Of a stretch of DNA of 64,000 nt, positions 1-8,808 are shown one piece after another (position 1 is the stretch's first letter; the number at the start of each line of letters is the position of its first letter). Made by a program: the position numbers and the translations under genes. A model generated the notes under the pieces. It made no database searches. It was given only the letters and a program-made list of their open reading frames with translations, and had not been told where the DNA came from. Origin of the DNA: Spirodela intermedia (lineage: Eukaryota > Streptophyta > Magnoliopsida > Alismatales > Araceae); contig LR746268.1 of assembly GCA_902729315.2 (NCBI GenBank), forward strand, positions 8,415,501 to 8,479,500, given 5' to 3'.

Positions 1-129
1 ACGGCTCCCCCTAATTCCTGACTAAAGCTCCATGCATTTAGATCAGAATGAAAACATTCTCACCCGACAAAGATGAAACTTTTGAAGCCTGAGAATAGGA
101 AATGAGCCCAGAGAGGAAGAAAAACCAAC

Positions 130-650
130 CTTCTGGCCAATTCTTCTACGTCCTCCTTTCTCAAGGTCGTCGGGTCGTCGTGGCCTGCCACAAGGTTGTG
201 CAAATTCACGGCGGCCACCTCTGGAACGCACGCATTCAAGGCGTACGCCGCAGCACTACCGGCTGCTCCCACCACAGCGGCAGCCCCTAGACCAATGGTC
301 CGGCTGCCCCCAAACCGCAGCCCAAGACCGTACCCGGCAGCGAGAGCGCCAGCGACAATTACAACAGAGCTCGCCAACCTCACCGGAGGGGGCAGTCCAT
401 CGGCGACGATCTGCACACCCGAGAGTTCCCTTTTGCCTCCGAAGACGGACGAGCTCGATGGCGTCACCTTTTCCTCCGCTGCCTCGGAAGAAGCCGAGTT
501 TCGAACCAGAGATACACGGTAGCGCACCCGTCCGCCCTTGACTGGCAAGCTGAGGAAGAGGGGATTCCGGCCGACGTATGGACCGAACTGGGCAGCTAGA
601 TAAGGCGAAGAAGACGGAGAAGAGGTGGTACACAGGAGGGAGCGATCCAT
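130..650 (-). CDS. TIC110: TIC110, inner-envelope protein import component, first coding exon (partial gene)
   Basis: TIC110 is a central subunit of the chloroplast inner-envelope import machinery; it anchors in the membrane and recruits stromal chaperones. The exon runs from the ATG at 650 down to a donor after 130 (AG|GTTGGT) and encodes about 173 residues. The first ~70 are a Ser/Thr/Arg-rich transit peptide. After a conserved GKRELSG block come two adjacent hydrophobic helices (about 91-111 and 119-138), then the conserved stretch VPEVAAVNLHN and the start of the soluble helical domain. Order and spacing match my memory of the Arabidopsis TIC110 N-terminus. The exon ends in phase 2, and the remaining ~800 residues must lie left of the window; positions 1-129 are intron. 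An in-frame TTG at 692 is rejected in favour of the ATG. It is divergent from the ceramidase gene at 1768. Confidence 0.9.
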
Positions 651-1767
651 CTCCTCTTCCCTTCTTCTTCCCTCCGGGAGAGGAGGCACCAAGCCCTGCG
701 ATGGATTGCAGGACCCGGCAAGCCCCCCAGAATTGACGAAAATTTAAGCGCAGGCGTCCTCTCGCCGGAGGGAGAGGCGGAGGGAGAGACTGACAGTGGC
801 CGGGAGGGCGCAGGGTTTGAGGGGAGAAGGGTGAAGAGAGAAGAGATGCGGCTTATCCTGAGACTTCCTCTGCCGGGTTTCCCACCGGGCCCGGCGCAAG
901 ACTGGCCCAAGCTATCACCTTTCCTAGAATAAACCTGAACTAGGGTTCAAAGAACACCACTCCCAAGAAAGACCCACCCAAAAATACTGCATAAAAACAC
1001 ATAATTCTCGCTTTAAAATAATGATAATTTTCAAACATCTGAACTACTGCGACTTCCAAGAACGATGGAAAGACCATGAGAAACCGGGGCTTCGTATTTT
1101 TTCAGGATTAATGTCGACAAATTAGTTGATTATTTTTATAAAATAGCCTATATTAAGCTTAGAATTATCAATATTGACCAGTGGTTTCGGATTGTCGGAA
1201 CCAACAAACAAAGTCAACTACATATGACGCGTAGTTCTATGCTTGTTATATCAATAACGATAGGATTATGATAATTAGACCGTATTAATAAGTAATAAAT
1301 ATAATTATTTATATAATGAAGAATATAGATAGAGATGGAGAGAGAAAGGGTAAAGAAAAAAGTGTACATTTTAATAAATTGAACTAGTTTTAACACGAGG
1401 GTATGATTTAAAAAATGGTAATTAAATATGATTACACTATTTTATTGGGAAATGAAATGGAAGCAATAAATCCTATTTTATTTATTTTTATTTATTTCCA
1501 CGGTACTTGCACGACTGTGAAAAAAAAATTCCCCCTCACGTGCTATTTTTTTGGTTTTTTAATTAAACCGCCTCAACGGCCACGTAGACGTTCTCCAGAA
1601 GAGAGCCTTTGACCGTCGTCGCGTAGACGTTAACGACCGGATTTCTCCTGCCTGGGCTTGGGGGCTAATGCCTCTCTCTCGCTCTCTCGCTCTCTCGCTC
1701 GCTTCTCGCTGTGTATTTGTCCGGACCGCCGTACCTACGCCGAGGAGAGAGGCGAGGGGAGAAAAAC
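651..1767. other. Intergenic region between TIC110 and the ceramidase gene
   Basis: A 1.1-kb divergent spacer. The left third is GC-rich and purine/pyrimidine-skewed, as expected for the TIC110 5' UTR and promoter. About 1090-1560 is strongly AT-rich, and a CT-rich tract lies at about 1673-1705 just before the ceramidase start. I see no convincing gene here; the short frames carry no recognisable domain. Confidence 0.6.
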
Positions 1768-4700
1768 ATGGAAAGGAAAGCAAAGTACGGATGGGCGGCG
1801 GCCGTTGTCTGCTTCCTGGTCCTGATGGTTGTTACTCCCGCCATCCCGCAGTCCCAAGAGTACCACCAATTCGCGGATCAACGCCGGCTGTTCTTAGGTG
1901 ATCGCGAGGGAGATGATTCGTGTTCCCGCGTCAATATATTAAGTTTTTATCGTGTTTTTAGAGTCTGAATGCGGAGGGGCCGGCGTTCGGTCTCTTCGTG
2001 TTGATCTGCAGCTCCTATGTGCTCGATTTTCGTAGAAATTGGGATCACTTATTCAATTCATCGCGCGCGGCAATGCAACAGCTGCGAAATTTTCTTCGAT
2101 TGCGTGGTTTTGGAAGCCAGGTTTTGTTGACTTCTCTCCCCCCCTTTCTCTTGTCACAGGAATACCTAACACCTTGAACGTGATTTCAAATTTTCCGTTC
2201 CTCGTGGTCGGGATTATCGGGCTTATTCTATGCTATCACGGTAACTACTTCATTTTAAGGTAATCTTCGATGTATCTCCTTTTCGATTGAAGGCCGCGAC
2301 CTAGAACGCCGTTGTGAGTTTCCTATTTTGGTTGCTCGTTGCCTTTGATCTCCGGTTAGCTTGGAAGGTGAAATCTGGGGCTGGACGTGTTTCTTCCTCG
2401 GAGTTGCGGCCGTGGCGTTCGGTTCTTCCTACTATCATCTCGATCCAGACGATGCAACTCTTGTTTGGGACCGTCTGCCTGTAAGCTTCTTCCCTTCACG
2501 AGTACGCCGAGCTTTTCTGCTGCTACTCTAATCCGGTTGCAGATTTTCCATAATGTTCAGTGTTGACATCGTAATTAACTTATTATCAATCCGGTTGCAG
2601 ATTTTCCACATGCAACCCATCACGGAGCCCTTTGGAAAAACTATAAGCTCGATCTTTTTTCAGGAATTACCTTTGTCCTTTGACTAGTATCAAAAATAGT
2701 CAAGCATTGATTCCATTACTCAGAAAACTGACGCTAAGATACAGTTTAGACTGTAGAGTAAGATTCACGTAGATATGAATAACTTGTAGCCGAGTTTAGT
2801 TCCACTGAATCGATAAGAATGAATACTCTCATAGTATTTCTCTCGATAAGAATGAATACTCTCATAGTATTTCTCCAAGCTTCTAATTATTGTCTCTGGT
2901 GTCATTCGCCAATACGTCAATCCCCATCAGATTGATGCATCTTCAATCTCCAAGAGAAAAAAACTGTTGCATGGTGCCATTTTCCTCAAAAATACTCTAT
3001 TTTGCTTTTTAAAAAAATTATACGGTGATATTCTTATCCTGAGCCAATTATATTTTATTCGTTTCTGCTTCTACGTTTATCATCGATATCAATAAACTCT
3101 CAAATCTCAGAACATCGAGATTCTCAATCCTAAAACTGTCCGAATTACTGTCTTAAAAAAGTGTCCAGAATTTACAGGCTAGATGCAGATGGATATGATT
3201 TGGCTCCCTCTATTTCATTCTTCCTGAATGCGACCGAATAACATGGACAATTCTATGAACACTGCTAGCCTTTTTTTTTTCCCCCAATGAACAAGGTGGC
3301 ATCAATCACTTCACATCAAGTCTGCAATGCATTGTTCCAATTAGGCATGGGTATACGTATATACCCATTAAAACCCTCTGATTGATTGTTTGTTTATCCA
3401 TTAAATCTACCAATTCTGGGAATTTTCTATTCTGGTCCACAGAGATCTGTTTCGTGTTTATACCAATCTAGGTGAAAATATTGGCTATTTTCTTTATGAA
3501 TTTCGTAGTGGCCTATGCTATATTATCCACACATAGTTCCTCAAGAACTTTAAGAAGCCTTTGAGGAAGAATCATGCATTCTATGGGAGCCAGGGATTCG
3601 CCGCCCTACTATTTAAAGTACCATAAGCAATCAAAAAAGTTTTGGTTATGGAAACCGAGAAAGCTTTTCATGTGCGAGAAAGCTTATTTAACAGCTGACG
3701 GCTGCGCTTCATATGATCTTCAGACTGAGAGTTGCTTCAGATGGCAGTTCATTCCAGGCCTTTTCAGTCTCACGGAAAGCAAGGAACAAAAATAATGCAA
3801 CTCACGCATTGGAATAATATATGGTGCTGTTGACATTTTGCCCTGTGATCAGAGTTGACTTTGCTCTGTCTTGCTTTATTTAGCATATCATCAGCAATGG
3901 AATAAGTAATTAAGATATTTTGCTTCCAATTATTGAATGAGGGAAGGGAGAAGAAATCTGGTTCACCAGGACAGAGCACCCTTTTTACTATCCACAGCGC
4001 CTATGATCTTATTAGATAGCGCTGCTGATATTTTGCCTCGTGATCAAAGTTGACTTTTCTCTGTCTTGCTTTATTTAGCATATCTGGAATAAATAAATAA
4101 AATATTTTGCTTCCAATTATTTAAGGAGGGAAGGGAGAAGAAATCTGGCTCACACATGACAGGGCACTCTTTTTATTAACCACAGCGCTTATGATCTTTT
4201 TAGATGACAATTGCATTCACCTCCATCGTCGCCATCTTCATCATCGAAAGGGTCAACGAGACGACCGGAACCACATCTATCCTGCCTCTTGTTGCAGCGG
4301 GCGCCGTGAGCATCTTATACTGGAGGCAAGAACATCCATCACCTCATCTTATACTGCAACTTAGCCGCCTGAAACCTCTCTGTTCATCATGTTCACGAGA
4401 TCCGACGGCCTCTTCACAGGCTCTTCGACGACCTTCGTCCCTACGCAGTGGTTCAGTTCGTACCCTGCATCGCAATACCCGCCATGGCAATTTTGATGCC
4501 CCCCGCTTACACCCATTCGTCTTACTGGCTCTGGGCAGCAGGTTGACTATTTCTTCTTTTGACTTTTCTTGGGTGTGAAGAACATTTCGCGGGTGAGCGA
4601 AAGATCAAGGGTTTTTTTTTCTTCTTTAATGGGCAGGGTTTTATCTGCTGGCTAAGGTGTTGGAGGCTGAGGACGTAGTGGTGTACAGGTGGACTGGCCA

Positions 4701-4992
4701 CGTCATCAGTGGGCACACCCTGAAGCACCTCAGCGCCGCAATGGTGCCCGTCTTCTTGACCTTGATGCTGGCAAAGAGGAGCGTCGAGCCCGACAGGTAC
4801 GACGGCGGCGGTCCTCCACCATCTTCTCTCCTCATCCTCCATAAGTCAACCCTCTTCCCGTCCACCCTGTGCAGGACGACGACCTTGCTGGACAAGTGGC
4901 GCCTCTCGTGGGTGAGGGTAAGCGAGAGGGGATTCTTCAAGGCCGAGCGTCTCGACTGCGAGTACGCCGTCGTCTCCGGCAGGGAGGGGTGA
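1768..4992 (+). CDS. Alkaline ceramidase family membrane hydrolase
   Basis: Likely hydrolyses ceramide or phytoceramide in the ER/Golgi membrane. Exons: 1768-1897, 2160-2259, 2360-2480, 4204-4325, 4420-4541, 4637-4796, 4875-4992; the joined frame closes at 290 aa. The chain is hydrophobic with about seven membrane segments. The metal-site pattern of the ACER family is intact: Ser99, His103 and Asp114 (SSYYHLDPDDATLVWDRL), then His225 and His229 (SGHTLKH). Their spacing equals that of human ACER3 S77/H81/D92/H217/H221 as I remember it. The start is the first ATG before the conserved IPQSQ..HQFADQR region. Intron 4 has a GC donor (AG|GCAAGA). Intron 3 (2481-4203) is long and full of local duplications. 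Intron-3 frames such as 3574-3795 are not coding. Ceramidase versus a broader role within the superfamily cannot be settled from sequence. Confidence 0.94.
2810..2875 (+). repeat. Perfect 33-bp tandem duplication in ceramidase intron 3
   Basis: Two identical adjacent 33-bp units (2810-2842 and 2843-2875), each beginning tcgataagaatg. They lie in the large intron, so there is no coding effect. Perfect identity suggests a recent event. Confidence 0.9.
3825..4207 (+). repeat. About 190-bp tandem duplication ending at the exon-4 splice acceptor
   Basis: Copy 1 is about 3825-4017 and copy 2 about 4020-4207. Shared blocks include ctgtcttgctttatttagca, attttgcttccaattat, gggaagggagaagaaatctg and a final tatgatctt-tTTAGAT segment. 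Copy 2 ends at the real acceptor of exon 4 (TTTTTAG|ATGAC, exon from 4204). Copy 1 carries the equivalent acceptor-like end (ATTAGATAG near 4011-4019). Substitutions and small indels show it is older than the 33-bp repeat upstream. Confidence 0.85.
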
Positions 4993-5488
4993 CCTGGAGG
5001 CCACGTAATCACAGCAATACGTACACGTGTACATCTCTGTGGATTCATTCAAAGTCTTACGAGAGCTATGCTCGGCGAGTTCCTTGGGGCTGAGGGGTGA
5101 TTACCCACGAGAGCCTCGGAGAAGGCCGAGGTACTGACGACCATCTCCTCTTCCTCTTCTCCTTCCCTCCCTCGCTTCCTCGGCGTTCCCAACACCTGGT
5201 CATTCATTCCTCTCGCTGATTGAAACCGCGGAGAGACGGAGCGAACTGATTAGATGGCGGAATAGAACTCGAAGAGAGAGAGAGCAATAGAAGCATCCAA
5301 GGCGAGAGATGGAGGCCCTCTGAGAGAACCGCCGGGGACGATCCCTTGGAGATGGCATGGGATGTCCCTCTCGGGCAACGAAGCGATGCTCACCGGTTGC
5401 ATTGCAGCGAACAACGCTTCCGAACGCGATCCGACTGGCTTGTAGTGAGTCCACGCCGAGGGCAGCCAAGTTCCTCAGACCCTCCGCC

Positions 5489-5490
<2 letters not shown>

Positions 5491-5537
<47 letters not shown>
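5491..5537. repeat. (GA)n microsatellite
   Basis: An uninterrupted GA dinucleotide run of about 23 units, directly upstream (minus strand) of a possible ATG at 5490. Confidence 0.95.
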
Positions 5538-5540
<3 letters not shown>

Positions 5541-5933
5541 CGATATATATATACGAGAGAAATTATAGAAGAGGTACCAAATTTAAGATGGTCGATATCT
5601 AAAATATATATGATATAAGGGATGTCTTTCTACTTTATCAAGACTTAGAACTCATGCATACCATACTAGACTAGATGTTGAGGACCTCAAATAATATCAC
5701 TATCTAGTAAAGTCATTATCCACTATAAAAGATTTAGAACGCTCTAATGATTTATTACAATGACTTAGACCTTCTTCCCACGTAATCACAGCCATACGTC
5801 TCTGTGGATTCATTCAAAGTCTTAACCACATTAGGGCAAAGTTCTCCTTGACTCATCTCCCACTGCGGTCCGTCCGTCTCCCCGCCATTCCTGCGGCGGC
5901 GGCGCCGCCGTTCCGGCGGAAGGCAAAAATAAT

Positions 5934-5939
5934 AAAAAA
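5934..5939 (-). terminator. Pol III terminator of tRNA-Gln
   Basis: On the minus strand the tRNA 3' end is followed at once by a run of T residues, which is standard for RNA polymerase III termination. Confidence 0.7.
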
Positions 5940-6011
5940 AGGTCCTACCGGGATTCGAACCCAGGTCGCCAGATTCAAAGTCTGGAGTGCTAACCACTAC
6001 ACCATAGAACC
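5940..6011 (-). tRNA. tRNA-Gln (UUG anticodon)
   Basis: The minus strand folds as a 72-nt cloverleaf. The acceptor stem pairs GGTTCTA (6011-6005) with TAGGACC (5947-5941), with discriminator T at 5940. The D-arm is rich in the usual GTGG/TTAGCAC bases. The anticodon stem-loop CCAGA-CTTTGAA-TCTGG reads TTG (complement of 5976-5978), decoding CAA glutamine. The T-arm has GGTTCGAATCC, which also serves as the B box. There is no intron, and the sequence agrees with plant nuclear tRNA-Gln(UUG) as I recall it. The first 15 nt overlap the end of the filament-like protein reading frame on the same strand. Confidence 0.96.
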
Positions 6012-7173
6012 AATGTGAGACTCAAACAACGAAGAAAAATCAGAGATTGCTGCTAGCGATCTCAACTGCTGCCCAAGAGAGGCGATCGTCTTCTGGCAGT
6101 CGTGGAGCTTCCCGGCGGCGGCAGTCTGTGCACAGGAAGATGGAAGAAAACGTCAGATTTCGATGGCAGGAAGATGGAACCGCCGGAACGGCGGCGCGGT
6201 CACCTTTTCGAGCTTCAGTTTTCCCGGGAAGATCGCCGCTCGCCGGAGCTCTGATTCTGGTCTCTTCCTCGAGAGCTCCTCCTCCAACCTCTGACACTTG
6301 CCTGTGAGTTCCGCCGAGAGAGCTCGCTCTTCTTCGATGATCTTCTCCAGCCGGCGAACCTTTTCCAGCAGCTCTTGCGCTCTGGAATCGCCGGTCATCT
6401 GTAGTTGGCTCCACAGATCCTCCGCCTTCCTCTCGCCTTCTTCTAGCTGCCGCTGTGTGACCTCCAGACGTTCCCTGGTTTGAGCCAGCAGCTTCTCCAT
6501 CTGTGACTTATCGGTTTCCGCCGTCTCGGCCTTCTCTTCCAACTCGGCCGTCCTCTCCAGCAGATCTCTGAGCTCCGCTTCCGGCGAGCCGTTCCTGGTT
6601 TCCCTCCCCGGCGACGCGACGAGCCTTTCCATCTCCAGAAAGTCGTCCATGAGATCAATCTCCCAGGTGAGATCGCCGGAGGAGGGCTTCCGAGCCAGGG
6701 CCTGGAGCCGGCGGCTCTCGGCTTCGAGCGCGCTCACCTTCTTCATGCTCTCCACCGTCTGGAGGTGAAGCTGCTCGGCGAGAGAGAGAATCTTCAACCT
6801 GAGATCGTTGTTTTCCATCTCTAGGGCATCGAGCAGGGGTCGACGGGCGATCTTCTTCTCTGCGGTCTCCAGTTGGGCCTCGAGTTCAAGGATGCGGATC
6901 TCAAGGCTGAACTTCTCCGACCGCCATTGATCGGCCCTGTCGCCGAGGGCATCTTGGAGTCTCTCTTCCTGCTGGTCCCTGGAGAGACGGAGCTGCCTGA
7001 GGCATTCCTTGAGGGCGCCGTCGAGCTGGACGACCCTGTCCTCGAGGGAGGAGTTTTTCCGAGCTGTGGCTTCGAGCTGGTCTCTCAGGGATGCGGCCTC
7101 CTTCTCTGCCTTCTCCCAACCTGCATGGTCCGGTCCCCGAAGAAGAGCAACAAGAGAGACAACGGTCACCCAT

Positions 7174-7205
<32 letters not shown>

Positions 7206-7768
7206 CGATAGGTGTTTCTGGGGGGGGGAGCAGAAGGCAGATCAGCAGTTTTAACGAGAAGAAGCTGAAGAGAGAGAAAGAGAGGTGTGGAAACTGTGAG
7301 GGAGAATTCATGGCGAAGAAAACATAAAGAGTCCCATCCAGGAGTCTCAGCCTACCCGAAACAGCATCCTCCGACACCCTGGCGTGCTCTCTCACCAGCT
7401 CCTCCTTCACATGAACGCTCATCAGCGCCGCCGCGAGCTCCTCCGCCAAACTCCTAGCAACGCCGCCGCCTTCATCAGAATAAACTCGCGTGGAGTCTGC
7501 GCCACCCGGTGAAGCCCTTGACCCCACCTGCGTCCACCACGAAGAACCCTGTTACTCCCCGTTCTCTGAGATTCTCGAGCTGCTCACTCTGCTCATCGCC
7601 CTTCTGCGATTCTGATGATGATGATGAACAGGATCCTGATCCTGTGGCATGAAGCCACGGCGGCCACCAGGATCGGCAAATTCTTGCCGGAGAGAGAAAT
7701 CCGGAGGGGCTTTGTCAACGGACCTGATCGTCGAAGAGAGAGGGAGGAGATCGGCTGCGGCGGTCCAT
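5997..7768 (-). CDS. FPP: Filament-like plant protein (coiled coil), short form
   Basis: A plant-specific long coiled-coil family (DUF869), proposed to act at the cytoskeleton or membranes. Exons, 5' to 3': 7724-7768, 7356-7527, 6204-7120, 5997-6125; 420 aa. Exon 1 gives MDRRSRSPPSLFDDQ, matching the family start MDRRSW..SDDQ. Exon 2 carries the KEELVREHARVSEDAVS block. Exon 3 continues GWEKAE..SLEDRVVQLDGALKECLRQLR, the diagnostic FPP motif, then heptad-rich coil. Exon 4 gives AAAGKLHDCQKTIASLGQQL, the conserved C-terminal FPP motif. After it the frame runs about 15 codons further and stops (TAG, 5997-5999) inside the tRNA-Gln gene. The protein is shorter than the usual ~600-1000 aa. The exon-1 and last-exon junctions rest on family similarity and splice consensus only. 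Confidence 0.85.
7173..7200. repeat. (GA)n microsatellite in FPP intron 2
   Basis: A pure GA run inside the 235-bp intron 7121-7355, with a short G-run (about 7220-7227) after it. Confidence 0.9.
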
Positions 7769-8808
7769 CGCACGGTCCCCGCCTCCGCCGCCCGCCGCCA
7801 CCACCACCACCAAGTCCCCGCCCTCGCCCTCGCCCTCGCCCACCATCAGGTCATCATCTTGGCGGAGGAGGCGCTGACAACCCGATCACGACGCGCCACC
7901 CACCGTCTGCTTGCTTCGAATCTACTCCGCCGCCACCGGAATAAAGCCGAGAGAATCGATCAAAGAAAGAGGAAACAACAGAGGAAGGAACGAGCAGAAG
8001 ACAGTCAAATGATCTCAAACTGTGGCAACCCGGGAAGACCCTTCTACGGCAAAAACCCGTGAATCCCTTTTCGAATAGCCACCGTCTTCATCCCTCCCGG
8101 GGAGGGAGGAGGGGGAATAGTTGAACTCTGACCGAAAGTCAACGGCGTGGGCTTATCCAAGAGATTGTTAACAGTCTTTGGGACTCTGACCTCCGAACGA
8201 AGACTTTGATCGCGACCCAGCTCGGCGGTCCATTCTGTTCAACGAATTGACAACTCAGCTGGGTTCCTCTAGTCAAGAATAAACAATGATTGAGGTCCAT
8301 TCTGTGAGAGGAATATTGTATAAGACGTTGATGTTTCTTCCGCCCTTTACCCTCCTCATCTGCCCGTCAGGCCACGTTGAAGGGGATGATCTGGCTCGCA
8401 GCCCAACCGAAGCTCCCCAATAAGATTACGGAAACGCGCAGGGAAGACGGCAACGCCACCGCCGCCGCGATGGGAAGAAGAAGAGGATGAAGGAGCCGGC
8501 AGTTGGGGCGTCGTCGTCGCCGCCGGCCAAGTCGCACATCTCGACGGCGACGGCTCCGCCGCAACCCACCGGCCTTTCTGAAAAACCCCACCACGAGGAA
8601 TGACCGGAATCCTGCGAAGGGCCCGCAAGGGAAAGGAGAGAAGAAGGCGACGGAAGAACAGGCACACGCAGCGCGAAGATCTCGTTCTTGGGCAAAATAA
8701 TAGCAACGTACCCACCCCCCCTCCTCCCCCCCCCCCCACGAATCGGCCGAGTAATACTCTGGCGAGCCCTATACAGATAGAGGCTAACAAGGGAAGAATC
8801 AAGTCGCC
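7769..8808. other. Intergenic region between FPP and CBSCBSPB
   Basis: The FPP promoter side is proline-codon and CCR-rich (7790-7850). The right part is the 3' flank of CBSCBSPB and carries a run of C residues near 8712-8740. A small plus-strand frame at 8487-8603 (38 codons, MKEPAVGASSSPP...) has a good ATG but no homologue I recognise. No gene can be supported. Confidence 0.5.

Larger units (their letters stand above)
4993..5939. other. Intergenic region with a duplicated UTR segment and a GA microsatellite
   Basis: Holds the 3' flank of the ceramidase gene. A roughly 50-bp segment at 5001-5059 recurs at 5778-5824, and a (GA)n run sits at 5491-5537. On the minus strand an ATG at 5490 opens a 97-frame reading frame to 5200 with a consensus donor (ACCG|GTGAGC) after 5394. 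It could be a first exon, but no homologue or downstream exon is evident. Confidence 0.5.

Noticed and set aside
5755-5997. An 80-codon minus-strand frame
   Set aside because: Its first part is the tRNA-Gln sequence read as protein; the rest is the duplicated ceramidase flank.
7615-8062. Plus-strand frames of 109-137 codons
   Set aside because: Overlap FPP exon 1 and intron 1 on the other strand and consist of Pro/Arg/His low-complexity sequence.
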